Shown here: in pieces, positions 30,121 to 35,539 of the stretch
Layout of the letters: each line of letters begins with the position of its first letter
Numbering within the stretch: position 1 is the first letter of the stretch
From: a virus
Virus record (IMG/VR): IMGVR_UViG_3300018429_000011
Coordinates: 1 to 35,539 of that record
Strand: one strand, 5' to 3'
Length of the DNA stretch: 35,539 nt
Program-made: the position numbers and the translations under genes
Notes under the pieces: generated by a model
The model's database searches: none
What the model was told of the DNA's origin: nothing
What the model saw: the letters and a program-made list of their open reading frames with translations, nothing else

Positions 30121-30139
30121 TTCAAGCTCCCTGCTTGAT
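30121..30139 (-). repeat. Leader hairpin, copy 1
   Basis: Leftward TCAAGC-AGGGA-GCTTGA inverted repeat about 25 nt before the ATG at 30102. An identical copy is at 30629-30647. Confidence 0.8.
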
Positions 30140-30306
30140 ACTCCATTGTCTCACACTTTCACAGCTAATTGTGAGCCATGCCACAAAAAACTTTTGTAAC
30201 CTCACTCCTTGACTCTCACGCTCCAAGACGTTAGTCTTACAGTATGAAGCGACGGAGGATGCAGGGAAACGAGAGGACCCCAAAAACTCCAGCCCAAAAC
30301 CAAAAA

Positions 30307-30333
30307 GAAAGGACCGCCGTAGCGGTCCCTTTC
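30307..30333 (-). terminator. Rho-independent terminator
   Basis: GAAAGGGACCGC/GCGGTCCTTTC stem with a TACG tetraloop, leftward tail TTTTTGG, 3 nt after the stop of 30336-30611. The ~165 nt beyond it (30140-30306) hold a TTACAAAA-type element (30184-30199) and no gene that I can support. Confidence 0.85.
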
Positions 30334-30335
30334 TC

Positions 30336-30611
30336 TTACTTGTCCAGAGCTTTCTGGATGCTGGGGGAGACGTCCCAGCCGTTGTAAAGCTCTTTCATTT
30401 TGGCTACCGCGTTCCGGAGTCCAGCAGGCTTTGTAGTGCGTCCAGCGGGCAGCAGGCCCTGAATCCGGCACGCATCCAGTCCGGAACCGTTCCGTGAGAG
30501 TTTCATGCCGGTGACGATTTCGATTGCCAGCCCGCGAAGTGCAGCGTTGCGCTGGAAGAATGCGATGCCTTCGCCGGTAACGACGGTTCCGGCTGCTGTG
30601 TTCTCTGACAT
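30336..30611 (-). CDS. Hypothetical phage protein
   Basis: 91 residues starting MSENTAAGTVVTGEGIAFF with AAGGAG 6 nt before the ATG. Helical, with GRTTKPAGLRNAVAKMKELYNGWDVSPS near the end. Resembles small conserved phage proteins of unknown function. Confidence 0.75.
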   Translation of the reverse strand: MSENTAAGTVVTGEGIAFFQRNAALRGLAIEIVTGMKLSRNGSGLDACRIQGLLPAGRTTKPAGLRNAVAKMKELYNGWDVSPSIQKALDK

Positions 30612-30628
30612 GGGTGTCTCCTTAGTTC

Positions 30629-30647
30629 TTCAAGCTCCCTGCTTGAT
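30629..30647 (-). repeat. Leader hairpin, copy 2
   Basis: Second copy of the TCAAGC-AGGGA-GCTTGA hairpin, 18 nt before the ATG at 30611, preceded as in copy 1 by a GTGTGAGA motif. Confidence 0.8.
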
Positions 30648-30720
30648 GTCTCCATCCTCTCACACATCCAAACACTATACAAGTCCACACCCACACTAAT
30701 TATTTTTGTAACTCCCCCAA

Positions 30721-30824
30721 AAGCAAAAGGGCAGCTTTGGTTTCCCTGCCTCCGGAGCTTCATACCTCCAGCATACGCGTAAGGCTCCCACCTGTCTAGG
30801 TGAGAGCCTTACAAAGTTTTGTAA
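30721..30824 (-). ncRNA. Candidate structured small RNA
   Basis: After a perfect TTACAAA-AC-TTTGTAA dyad (30809-30824) the leftward strand folds into a ~15-bp hairpin (GTAAGGCTC.../...GAGCCTTAC), a GGAG/CTCC hairpin and a GGCAG/CTGCC hairpin followed by TTTTGCTTTT (30721-30728). No credible coding frame spans it. It could equally be a terminator plus leader. Confidence 0.35.
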
Positions 30825-30826
30825 CT

Positions 30827-31015
30827 CTAGTCTTCCTCCCGGAAGTCTTCGCGTCGGTCTTCCTTGTAATCCCGAATCCGGTCCTGCTCTGCTTCCCACT
30901 TAGGGGAAAGTTCCCAGTACCGCGCGGACTCTTCAGCCGTGAGACCAGTTCCGTCTTCGCACAGATCCACCAGTGCCGCGAATTCCCGAGCTTCTCCGAG
31001 AGTGAGCTTTTCCAT
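30827..31015 (-). CDS. Hypothetical small helical protein
   Basis: 62 residues starting MEKLTLGEAREFAALVDLCEDG, AAGGAG 4 nt before the ATG. Very charged, ending in an acidic/basic tail (RIRDYKEDRREDFREED). No family recognised. Confidence 0.7.
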   Translation of the reverse strand: MEKLTLGEAREFAALVDLCEDGTGLTAEESARYWELSPKWEAEQDRIRDYKEDRREDFREED

Positions 31016-31120
31016 TTGACTCCTTAGGTTCGGACTGTTCCGATAGATAAGATCCTCTCACACATCGCGCGCTACTGTCAAACACTATCGAAAACCCGCA
31101 CACGCGCCTCTAAGCCACTC

Positions 31121-31151
31121 AAAAGGAAAGGACCCTACCGGAGTAGGGTCC
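31121..31151 (-). terminator. Rho-independent terminator
   Basis: GGACCCTAC/GTAGGGTCC 9-bp stem with a TCCG loop, leftward tail TTTCCTTTT. It follows the stop at 31163. A TTGACA lies further on (~31060) but no good -10 pairs with it. Confidence 0.85.
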
Positions 31152-31162
31152 CATCCTCTAAG

Positions 31163-31585
31163 TCACTCAGCAGGCTTTGTAGCCACTACCCATCCAGCAG
31201 GCTCACAGTCGCAGCCCGATTCTTCCGAACAGAATTCTTGAGTGTAGCCACAATCCGATTCCATCACCAATGCCACGTAATCGCCGGGAGTCTCCAGAAT
31301 GTACCGGGCAATTCCTCCTCCGATGTACTCCGAGGGATGCATGACTGGACCGTTGTAGCTGTACTGGCCAGTGAAACCGCTAAGCAGGCTCCAACCCTCC
31401 GGAAGGTTGATTTCATCCTCCCATTCCCACGTCTCAGGGTTCACAAGGTAGGACCGGACAGCCTCATCAAAGTAAACACGCTCCGGAGAATCCGTTACGG
31501 TTCCATCAGCGTGCACGCGGATCACGTGGTCAAACTCCATAACAGAGTTCAGGTTTTCTTCAGTGACTTTCTGACCTTCGCGCAT
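31163..31585 (-). CDS. Hypothetical acidic protein
   Basis: 140 residues from the ATG at 31585 (MREGQKVTEENLNSVMEF), with GGAGG 4 nt upstream; the frame opens further to 31633 but into the promoter. The C-terminal part has four Cys (SDCGYTQEFCSEESGCDCEP), perhaps a metal site. No family recognised. Confidence 0.75.
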   Translation of the reverse strand: MREGQKVTEENLNSVMEFDHVIRVHADGTVTDSPERVYFDEAVRSYLVNPETWEWEDEINLPEGWSLLSGFTGQYSYNGPVMHPSEYIGGGIARYILETPGDYVALVMESDCGYTQEFCSEESGCDCEPAGWVVATKPAE

Positions 31586-31629
31586 GATTCCTCCAGAATC
31601 TTTTGGGAGCCGGTTGCTCCATAACTCAA

Positions 31630-31683
31630 ACACTACAGGTCCGGAGCCGCCTACGCAACTCCGGACCCTAAAAACTTTTGTAA
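31630..31683 (-). promoter_or_regulatory. Regulatory cassette: element, hairpin, promoter
   Basis: Element 31669-31683; ~9-bp hairpin (GGTCCGGAG type); -35 TTGCGT 31653-31658 in the loop, 17 nt, -10 TAGTGT 31630-31635. Confidence 0.7.
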
Positions 31684-32079
31684 CTAGTGGTTACCCGATG
31701 CAACCTGAAACGCCTCGCGTTCCTCCGGAGTAAGGAAGCCCTCCAGCCGAGCCGCTACACGCTCACAGGCCCGATACACGCTCTTAGCCTTGGCAGTCTG
31801 GGAAATGCTGTCCGTGTCGTAACCCATGGATTCCATGAACCCTTCAAGGGATTCATAAGCAACCAGAACCGCGTCCGAGATCATGGTATCCATGAAGTCA
31901 ACCAGACCGGGAGCTTTGCCACCGTGGCCAAATCCCATGAAGTATTGGCGCTGGAACGTCTTGCCACGCGGATTCGTGATCCGTACCCGCCACGCGTCCA
32001 TGTTGGCCATGTCGTCGTTGTAGTGGTTGTTATCGATCCGAGTAGCAGTGATCTTGAATCCTGCGAGTACATCAGACAT
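31684..32079 (-). CDS. Hypothetical phage protein
   Basis: 131 residues starting MSDVLAGFKITATRIDNNH; an N-terminal beta domain (WRVRITNPRGKTFQRQYFMGFGHGG) and a helical rest ending LEGFLTPEEREAFQVASGNH. AGGAG 6 nt before the ATG. No named family. Confidence 0.75.
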   Translation of the reverse strand: MSDVLAGFKITATRIDNNHYNDDMANMDAWRVRITNPRGKTFQRQYFMGFGHGGKAPGLVDFMDTMISDAVLVAYESLEGFMESMGYDTDSISQTAKAKSVYRACERVAARLEGFLTPEEREAFQVASGNH

Positions 32080-32120
32080 TTTGTCTCCTAAGACTGGGAA
32101 CCGGTTGTTCCGATATGTAA

Positions 32121-32178
32121 AGACTATCAGAGTTGGGACCGATCACCTAATCGACCCCAACCCTAGAAACTTTTGTAA
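32121..32178 (-). promoter_or_regulatory. Regulatory cassette: element, hairpin, promoter
   Basis: Element 32164-32178; 12-bp hairpin with two G.U pairs (32150-32161 with 32132-32143); -35 TAGGTG 32144-32149 in the loop, 17 nt, -10 TAGTCT 32121-32126. Confidence 0.7.
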
Positions 32179-32400
32179 CTACTCGTCGTACACTCCGAGA
32201 CACCATCCGGCAATCGGTTCAACAAACACACCGGGAACCTTGGATTCGAACCGGAACGTCCAGTCGTCGCCGCCTTCCCATGCAATGGAGAACGAGCCCT
32301 TCGAGAGTCCCTCGTGGTCCGCGTCGTACAGTTTCGGTTCGTCCGTTCCGAACTGTGCCTTGATTTCTGCCAGTACTTTTTCAGCCTTTGTGCGCCGCAT
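32179..32400 (-). CDS. Hypothetical small protein
   Basis: 73 residues from the ATG at 32400 (MRRTKAEKVLAEIKAQFG), AAGGAG 6 nt upstream. Helix followed by a beta sheet (GSFSIAWEGGDDWTFRFESK). No family recognised. Confidence 0.75.
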   Translation of the reverse strand: MRRTKAEKVLAEIKAQFGTDEPKLYDADHEGLSKGSFSIAWEGGDDWTFRFESKVPGVFVEPIAGWCLGVYDE

Positions 32401-32438
32401 GGTGTCTCCTTGTTCATTCGGACTGTTCCGATAAAGAA

Positions 32439-32493
32439 AGACTATCGGAGTTACGTCCAACGCGCAACCCCGATAGCCTAGAAACTTTTGTAA
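32439..32493 (-). promoter_or_regulatory. Regulatory cassette: element, hairpin, promoter
   Basis: Element 32479-32493; 14-bp hairpin with two G.U pairs (32463-32476 with 32442-32455); -35 TTGCGC 32462-32467, 17 nt, -10 TAGTCT 32439-32444, then TTCTTT. Confidence 0.75.
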
Positions 32494-32988
32494 CTACTGC
32501 TCAAGTTCCCGTAGACCGTCGTAAACCAGCGAACCGAACAGGTAATCGCTCCCGTATGTTCCGGGATCGGCTTCGTTGTGGAACTGAACCAGCGCGGTTT
32601 CCTCCCAGAATTTCCCGCCAAGGTCACCGGCTTCCTGTTCAGGGTCCACAACCAGCACTAGATCGAACTGGAACCACTCCGAGCCGCTATCGTCGGTCTG
32701 GAAGTCTTCGCCCTTGTAGCGCTCTTCTATGAGCTTCTGAAGGGCAATCAGGACGGCTTCCTTAGGCTGTCCATCCTCCGAGAACATACGGTCTTCCGCG
32801 TCCTTAGTAACGCTCTCATCGAGTTCACGATGGAACCGGAAGTCTTCCTGTACGGTGAGGATTGCCAGCATCTTTCCCGTAGGCTCCCCTGCATCGTCGG
32901 CGTGCTCCGAGATATTGCAGTACACGTGAGGGTTCAGGCCTTCCAAGCCAAGTTCTACCGCTGAAAAGTATTCGTCCTGTTCAAGCAT
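32494..32988 (-). CDS. Hypothetical acidic protein
   Basis: 164 residues, strongly acidic (MLEQDEYFSAVELGLEGLN). Mixed alpha/beta; DNA-mimic-like charge but no recognised family. Its ribosome binding site lies in the GTCCTAGGAGGAC mini-hairpin (32992-33004). Confidence 0.75.
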   Translation of the reverse strand: MLEQDEYFSAVELGLEGLNPHVYCNISEHADDAGEPTGKMLAILTVQEDFRFHRELDESVTKDAEDRMFSEDGQPKEAVLIALQKLIEERYKGEDFQTDDSGSEWFQFDLVLVVDPEQEAGDLGGKFWEETALVQFHNEADPGTYGSDYLFGSLVYDGLRELEQ

Positions 32989-33024
32989 TTTGTCCTCCTA
33001 GGACATTCGTAGTTGGTACTTGTA

Positions 33025-33078
33025 AGACTATCAAAGTCTACGGTTCATTACAAGCCGTAGACTAAGAAAGTTTTACAA
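33025..33078 (-). promoter_or_regulatory. Regulatory cassette: variant element, hairpin, promoter
   Basis: Variant element (leftward TTGTAAAACTTTCTTA, 33063-33078); 9-bp hairpin AGTCTACGG/CCGTAGACT; -35 TTGTAA 33048-33053 in the loop, 17 nt, -10 TAGTCT 33025-33030. Confidence 0.7.
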
Positions 33079-33387
33079 CTACAGCCATTCCAGTTCATCG
33101 GCTGTCAGTTGGTCCCGATCAAGCCGCTTCACGTCGATGTCATACGGCGCGTGCTGCATGATTGCCATGATGTTGTCCCAGAATTCGGCCTGATAGTGTG
33201 TCCCGTCAAAGGACATCGAAATGGCTTCCTCCCGTTCGTCATCGGTCATCGGTTCCGCGTCGCTGTACGCCTCCGTGGTGAGCGCGTCGTTGATGGCTTC
33301 AAGCAGGTCCTGCTTGCCAACTTCAGTCGCAGGGTAGAGGTCCCCTTCGAAACGGTAAGCAATTTCGGTAGCGGTAGCTGTAGTCAT
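33079..33387 (-). CDS. Hypothetical acidic protein
   Basis: 102 residues starting MTTATATEIAYRFEGDLYPATEVG, very acidic, helical. Its ribosome binding site is in a variant mini-hairpin, GGTCTGGAGGACC, where both arms changed together. No family recognised. Confidence 0.75.
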   Translation of the reverse strand: MTTATATEIAYRFEGDLYPATEVGKQDLLEAINDALTTEAYSDAEPMTDDEREEAISMSFDGTHYQAEFWDNIMAIMQHAPYDIDVKRLDRDQLTADELEWL

Positions 33388-33432
33388 TTGGTCCTCCAGA
33401 CCTAAGGGATTCCATTTGAATCCGATATAGAA

Positions 33433-33491
33433 ACACTATCATGGTTGGGAGCCGATACCTAATCGACTCCCAACCTTAGAAACTTTTGTAA
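33433..33491 (-). promoter_or_regulatory. Regulatory cassette: element, hairpin, promoter
   Basis: Element 33476-33491; 14-bp hairpin (33462-33475 with 33443-33456); -35 TAGGTA 33456-33461, 17 nt, -10 TAGTGT 33433-33438. Confidence 0.7.
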
Positions 33492-33779
33492 CTAGACCAA
33501 CGTCCGCATGTGGTCCTGTACCGCGTGCAAGAGCTTTACGGACTCTGCAAGGCTCAAGTCCTTGACCTGTTCGTCAAGCTTGGCACCGTCCGCGAACGCT
33601 ACGCCTCGAAGCTCTCTCAAAGCATCTTCAAGCTTGTTGATGTACCGCTGCCGAGCCTCCTTGAAAGACGCTGACATTGAACGGTCATTGCCCAACGACT
33701 CCCGCAATCCGTTGCTGTGGATACTGGCCGCTCCCGTTACGAGTTCCAACGCATCCTGCTTAGCTTTTACATCAATCAT
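33492..33779 (-). CDS. Hypothetical helical protein
   Basis: 95 residues starting MIDVKAKQDALELVTGAAS, fully helical (FKEARQRYINKLEDALRELRG). Ribosome binding site in a mini-hairpin (33783-33795). No family recognised. Confidence 0.75.
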   Translation of the reverse strand: MIDVKAKQDALELVTGAASIHSNGLRESLGNDRSMSASFKEARQRYINKLEDALRELRGVAFADGAKLDEQVKDLSLAESVKLLHAVQDHMRTLV

Positions 33780-33816
33780 CTTGTCCTCCTAGGATTTCGG
33801 TTGTTCGGTACTACTA

Positions 33817-33871
33817 ACTCTAGGCTATGGGAGCCATTCGCACAACTCCCATAGCCTAGAAAGTTTTGTAA
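33817..33871 (-). promoter_or_regulatory. Regulatory cassette: element, hairpin, promoter
   Basis: Element 33857-33871; perfect 14-bp hairpin (33846-33859 with 33820-33833); -35 TTGTGC 33840-33845 in the loop, 17 nt, -10 TAGAGT 33817-33822. Confidence 0.75.
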
Positions 33872-34114
33872 CTAGTCGATGCTCCAGATGGCCATCCGGT
33901 AGCGCGTACCGCCTAGAGTGGAGCCGCAGCAACCGCACGCGCTCCAAGAAAAGTCTGTGATCCCGGCCTCTTCGTCTTCGCCGTTCTCTTCAGTTGGGCC
34001 GGTGTTGTCCGTCCAGTCAACCGATTGATCCTTCATCGGTCGGCCTTCGTGGTGATCGAAGTAGCAGTCAACGCAAACATCAACGTCATCGTTCAGCAGT
34101 TCGTGAGCGGCCAT
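33872..34114 (-). CDS. Putative zinc-binding phage protein
   Basis: 80 residues. CVDCYFDHHEG near the N-terminus and CGCCGSTLGG near the C-terminus give two CxxC pairs with histidines, a likely zinc ribbon; the linker is acidic. Actinophages carry many proteins of this layout (ELLNxDVDVCVDCYF...CCGSTLxGxRY), unknown in function. Confidence 0.8.
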   Translation of the reverse strand: MAAHELLNDDVDVCVDCYFDHHEGRPMKDQSVDWTDNTGPTEENGEDEEAGITDFSWSACGCCGSTLGGTRYRMAIWSID

Positions 34115-34161
34115 TGTGTCCTCCTAGGACATTCAGCGGATTCGGTTGATCCGATATAGAA

Positions 34162-34216
34162 AGACTACAGGCTCCGGAGCAGTTTGTCTACTCCGGAGCC
34201 TAAGAAAGTTTTGTAA
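34162..34216 (-). promoter_or_regulatory. Regulatory cassette: element, hairpin, promoter
   Basis: Element 34201-34216; perfect 11-bp hairpin AGGCTCCGGAG/CTCCGGAGCCT (34191-34201 with 34169-34179); -35 TAGACA 34185-34190 in the loop, 17 nt, -10 TAGTCT 34162-34167. Confidence 0.78.
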
Positions 34217-34218
34217 CT

Positions 34219-34518
34219 CTACGCGGCGTACTCCCGGTAGAACTGTGCGCGGCCCTTGTTTGCCGTTGTAACGCGTGCGTTGGGGAGCAACCTACGCGCT
34301 ACCGCGTCCAGTGTTGACAGCGGCTGTGCGGGTACTCCATCGGCTGCAAGAGCGGTAATCCGGATCTTGGTCACCTTGCCGGATTCCACATCGATGAAAC
34401 GGGTTGCCTTGACGCGCGGTTCAGGCTGTCCCTTGATCTCCAGCTTGAAAGGTGTCACTCCCATCGTCATGTTTTCGGTATCAGCGACAAGAGCGGTAAT
34501 GACTGAAGGTGTTGCCAT
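34219..34518 (-). CDS. Hypothetical phage protein
   Basis: 99 residues starting MATPSVITALVADTENMTMG, AGGAG 8 nt upstream. Beta-rich N-terminus, then LSTLDAVARRLLPNARVTTANKGRAQFYREY. It follows the gene at 34549 by 30 nt without a cassette between, the only such pair in this arm, so the two form an operon. Confidence 0.75.
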   Translation of the reverse strand: MATPSVITALVADTENMTMGVTPFKLEIKGQPEPRVKATRFIDVESGKVTKIRITALAADGVPAQPLSTLDAVARRLLPNARVTTANKGRAQFYREYAA

Positions 34519-34548
34519 GGTGTTTCTCCTACTAGGGTTGATGGTTGG

Positions 34549-34737
34549 TTAGACGGTGGCGGGTTCGGATGCTTCGTGAAGTGCGCGTTCGTGGCTCCCG
34601 AACCATTCGGAACTCTTGTCCCAGTTGTCCCAGAAATCCACCGTAACCACAGCGAACCGTCCGGAGCGTGATGCAATCCAAACGTTGGGGTTCTTCGTGC
34701 CGGTGAGCTTGAATCCGCGCTTTGTCCAGTAATCCAT
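34549..34737 (-). CDS. Hypothetical small protein
   Basis: 62 residues starting MDYWTKRGFKLTGTKNPNVW, aromatic-rich (VDFWDNWDKSSEWFG). Ribosome binding site in a GTCCTAGGAGGAC mini-hairpin. No family recognised. Confidence 0.75.
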   Translation of the reverse strand: MDYWTKRGFKLTGTKNPNVWIASRSGRFAVVTVDFWDNWDKSSEWFGSHERALHEASEPATV

Positions 34738-34776
34738 TTTGTCCTCCTAGGACGGTTGTTGTTTGGTTATGTGTAA

Positions 34777-34831
34777 AGCATCTCACGGTCTGCTTGTCTT
34801 GTCAACAAGCAGACCGTAAGAAGTTTTGTAA
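34777..34831 (-). promoter_or_regulatory. Regulatory cassette: element, hairpin, promoter
   Basis: Element 34817-34831; perfect 13-bp hairpin (34805-34817 with 34785-34797); -35 TTGACA 34800-34805 in the loop, 17 nt, -10 GATGCT 34777-34782. Confidence 0.8.
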
Positions 34832-35248
34832 CTACCGGATGTAGTAGTCTTCGCCGTCAAGCCTAACGGATGTGTAATCCGTAAGCAGATCACTAGCTAC
34901 ACCCTCCCAGTCGATGTTGGCTGAAATGATATCGGAAAGACCTTCCGGAATCATCCCGAGGTCTTCCACCAACTGCTGAGCGTAGTCTCCGAAATAGCCT
35001 TCTGCAATGAGGCCGGAAGAGAAGCTACCCGATGCACCATAAAGAGCATCGGCTACGCTTTCAGCGTCCGTTTCATCGGACGCGTGTCCGAGTTCGGCAG
35101 CGAGTGTAGAAAGCTGTACAAGAGCCTGTACAGACTCTTCACGATCTACTTCGTCCGTTTCCACGTCCGCGATTTCTTCGCCGCATTCGCGTGCCAGTTC
35201 AGCGAGATCCTGAAGATCCAGAGTGTTACTGTGATCGATGGTAGGCAT
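34832..35248 (-). CDS. ArdA-like antirestriction protein
   Basis: 138 residues. The C-terminal half (EGYFGDYAQQLVEDLG...ISANIDWEGVASDLLTDYTSVRLDGEDYYIR) matches the end of ArdA proteins, DNA mimics that block type I restriction enzymes: a helical acidic domain with the YIDWExxAxDL-type motif and a final strand. The N-terminal half is acidic and helical but lacks the usual ArdA start, so it may be shortened. First gene of the right arm, which suits an early anti-restriction role. Its ribosome binding site is in a mini-hairpin. Confidence 0.6.
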   Translation of the reverse strand: MPTIDHSNTLDLQDLAELARECGEEIADVETDEVDREESVQALVQLSTLAAELGHASDETDAESVADALYGASGSFSSGLIAEGYFGDYAQQLVEDLGMIPEGLSDIISANIDWEGVASDLLTDYTSVRLDGEDYYIR

Positions 35249-35251
35249 TGT

Positions 35252-35264
35252 GTCCTCCTAGGAC
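35252..35264 (-). promoter_or_regulatory. Shine-Dalgarno mini-hairpin (one of six)
   Basis: Leftward GTCCTAGGAGGAC: GTCCT pairs with AGGAC around AGG, hiding the AGGAGG. Other copies before the starts at 34737, 34114, 33779, 32988 and (variant) 33387. Confidence 0.7.
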
Positions 35265-35290
35265 TTCGTTTGGTTTGCCTTACAAGAGAA

Positions 35291-35348
35291 ACAATACCCT
35301 ATAGACGTTCCGTTGTCTATTCGAACTTGTAAGAATCTCTTACAAGTT
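35291..35348 (-). promoter_or_regulatory. Promoter and palindrome of the first right-arm gene
   Basis: Perfect palindrome with 11-bp arms AACTTGTAAGA/TCTTACAAGTT (35324-35348), then TAGACA 35314-35319, 17 nt, TATTGT 35291-35296. The spacer also forms a TAGAC/GTCTA hairpin. The palindrome replaces the usual TTACAAAA element. Confidence 0.65.
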
Positions 35349-35539
35349 GCCGCTTGCATCTGCCGCCGTTGTGTGGGAGAATTGTTTAGACGCAAAGACG
35401 CGTAAACAGCGGCCCACAAAGTGGGGTCGCGGGGAAGGCCGGTTCTGAGCTTCGCTCTAGGCACCGTATAGTTTTTTGGGGTCTCCTAGTTACCCTGCTT
35501 ACGCCCGGTGGCGTGTCCGCTTCATACTCCAAGCTTACA
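35349..35539. other. Right-end stretch without a supported gene
   Basis: About 190 bp with GC-rich short hairpins (e.g. CCCAC-AAA-GTGGG). A minus frame 35258-35464 begins with GTG but has no placed ribosome binding site and runs through the promoter and palindrome. I see no RNA gene. It may be the far end of another cassette or a genome-end region. Confidence 0.4.

Noticed and set aside
35258-35464. 68-codon minus frame at the right end
   Set aside because: No ribosome binding site near the GTG, and it runs through the promoter and palindrome of the next gene.

Overview
The window is part of a double-stranded DNA phage genome, most likely a tailed siphovirus of an actinobacterium (my best guess is Micrococcales, e.g. 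Arthrobacter or Microbacterium relatives). The clues are a portal protein of the actinophage type, a CPWC-type DUF1360 protein, a DUF3307 membrane protein, a collagen-like/holin cluster, tight leftward operons with ATGA/TGATG overlaps, many near-consensus sigma70 promoters, and several promoters that put the transcript start on or next to the ATG, as is common in Actinobacteria. No tRNA, CRISPR, IS element, integrase or terminase is visible. Host and taxon are inferences.

Layout. (1) 1-8883, minus: the portal gene, then one open frame of at least 2416 codons that runs off the left edge. It joins an ADP-ribosyltransferase-like domain to a complete UvrD/Rep-like SF1 helicase, separated by acidic E/P/A-rich linkers and repeated ~55-residue helical units; it is probably a virion-associated, ejected polyvalent protein. 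(2) 8931-19107, minus: accessory operons with DUF1360, a two-HTH protein, a metallophosphoesterase, a TerF-like vWA protein, a NAMPT-like and a PRPP-synthetase-like enzyme, small membrane proteins, a membrane-anchored SH3b protein and a macrodomain protein. (3) 19187-20801, minus: membrane/holin-like, collagen-like and TM-coiled-coil proteins, bounded by intrinsic terminators. (4) 20904-23678, minus: small unknown genes, several apparently with leaderless promoters. (5) 23791-25655, minus: two probable tail genes, one an alpha/beta hydrolase. (6) 25656-26020: divergent control region with an exact 16-bp bacterial parS palindrome. (7) 26021-28422, plus: five short genes, two secreted (one an HExxH metallopeptidase). 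(8) 28634-35248, minus: eighteen small genes, nearly all as separate units divided by a repeated regulatory cassette.

How it may work together. The PRPP-synthetase-like and NAMPT-like genes form one short operon able to rebuild NAD+ (either by salvage through NMN, or by the NARP1 route in which the same two folds act on ADP-ribose). The macrodomain protein binds or removes ADP-ribose, and the giant protein carries a NAD+-consuming domain, so the phage seems invested in NAD+/ADP-ribose chemistry. The right arm looks like an early host-takeover region: an ArdA-like gene and many small acidic proteins, each preceded by a TTACAAAA dyad, an RNA hairpin whose loop region holds the -35 box, and a -10 box (usually TAGTCT). 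Six of these genes also have a Shine-Dalgarno sequence inside a mini-hairpin.
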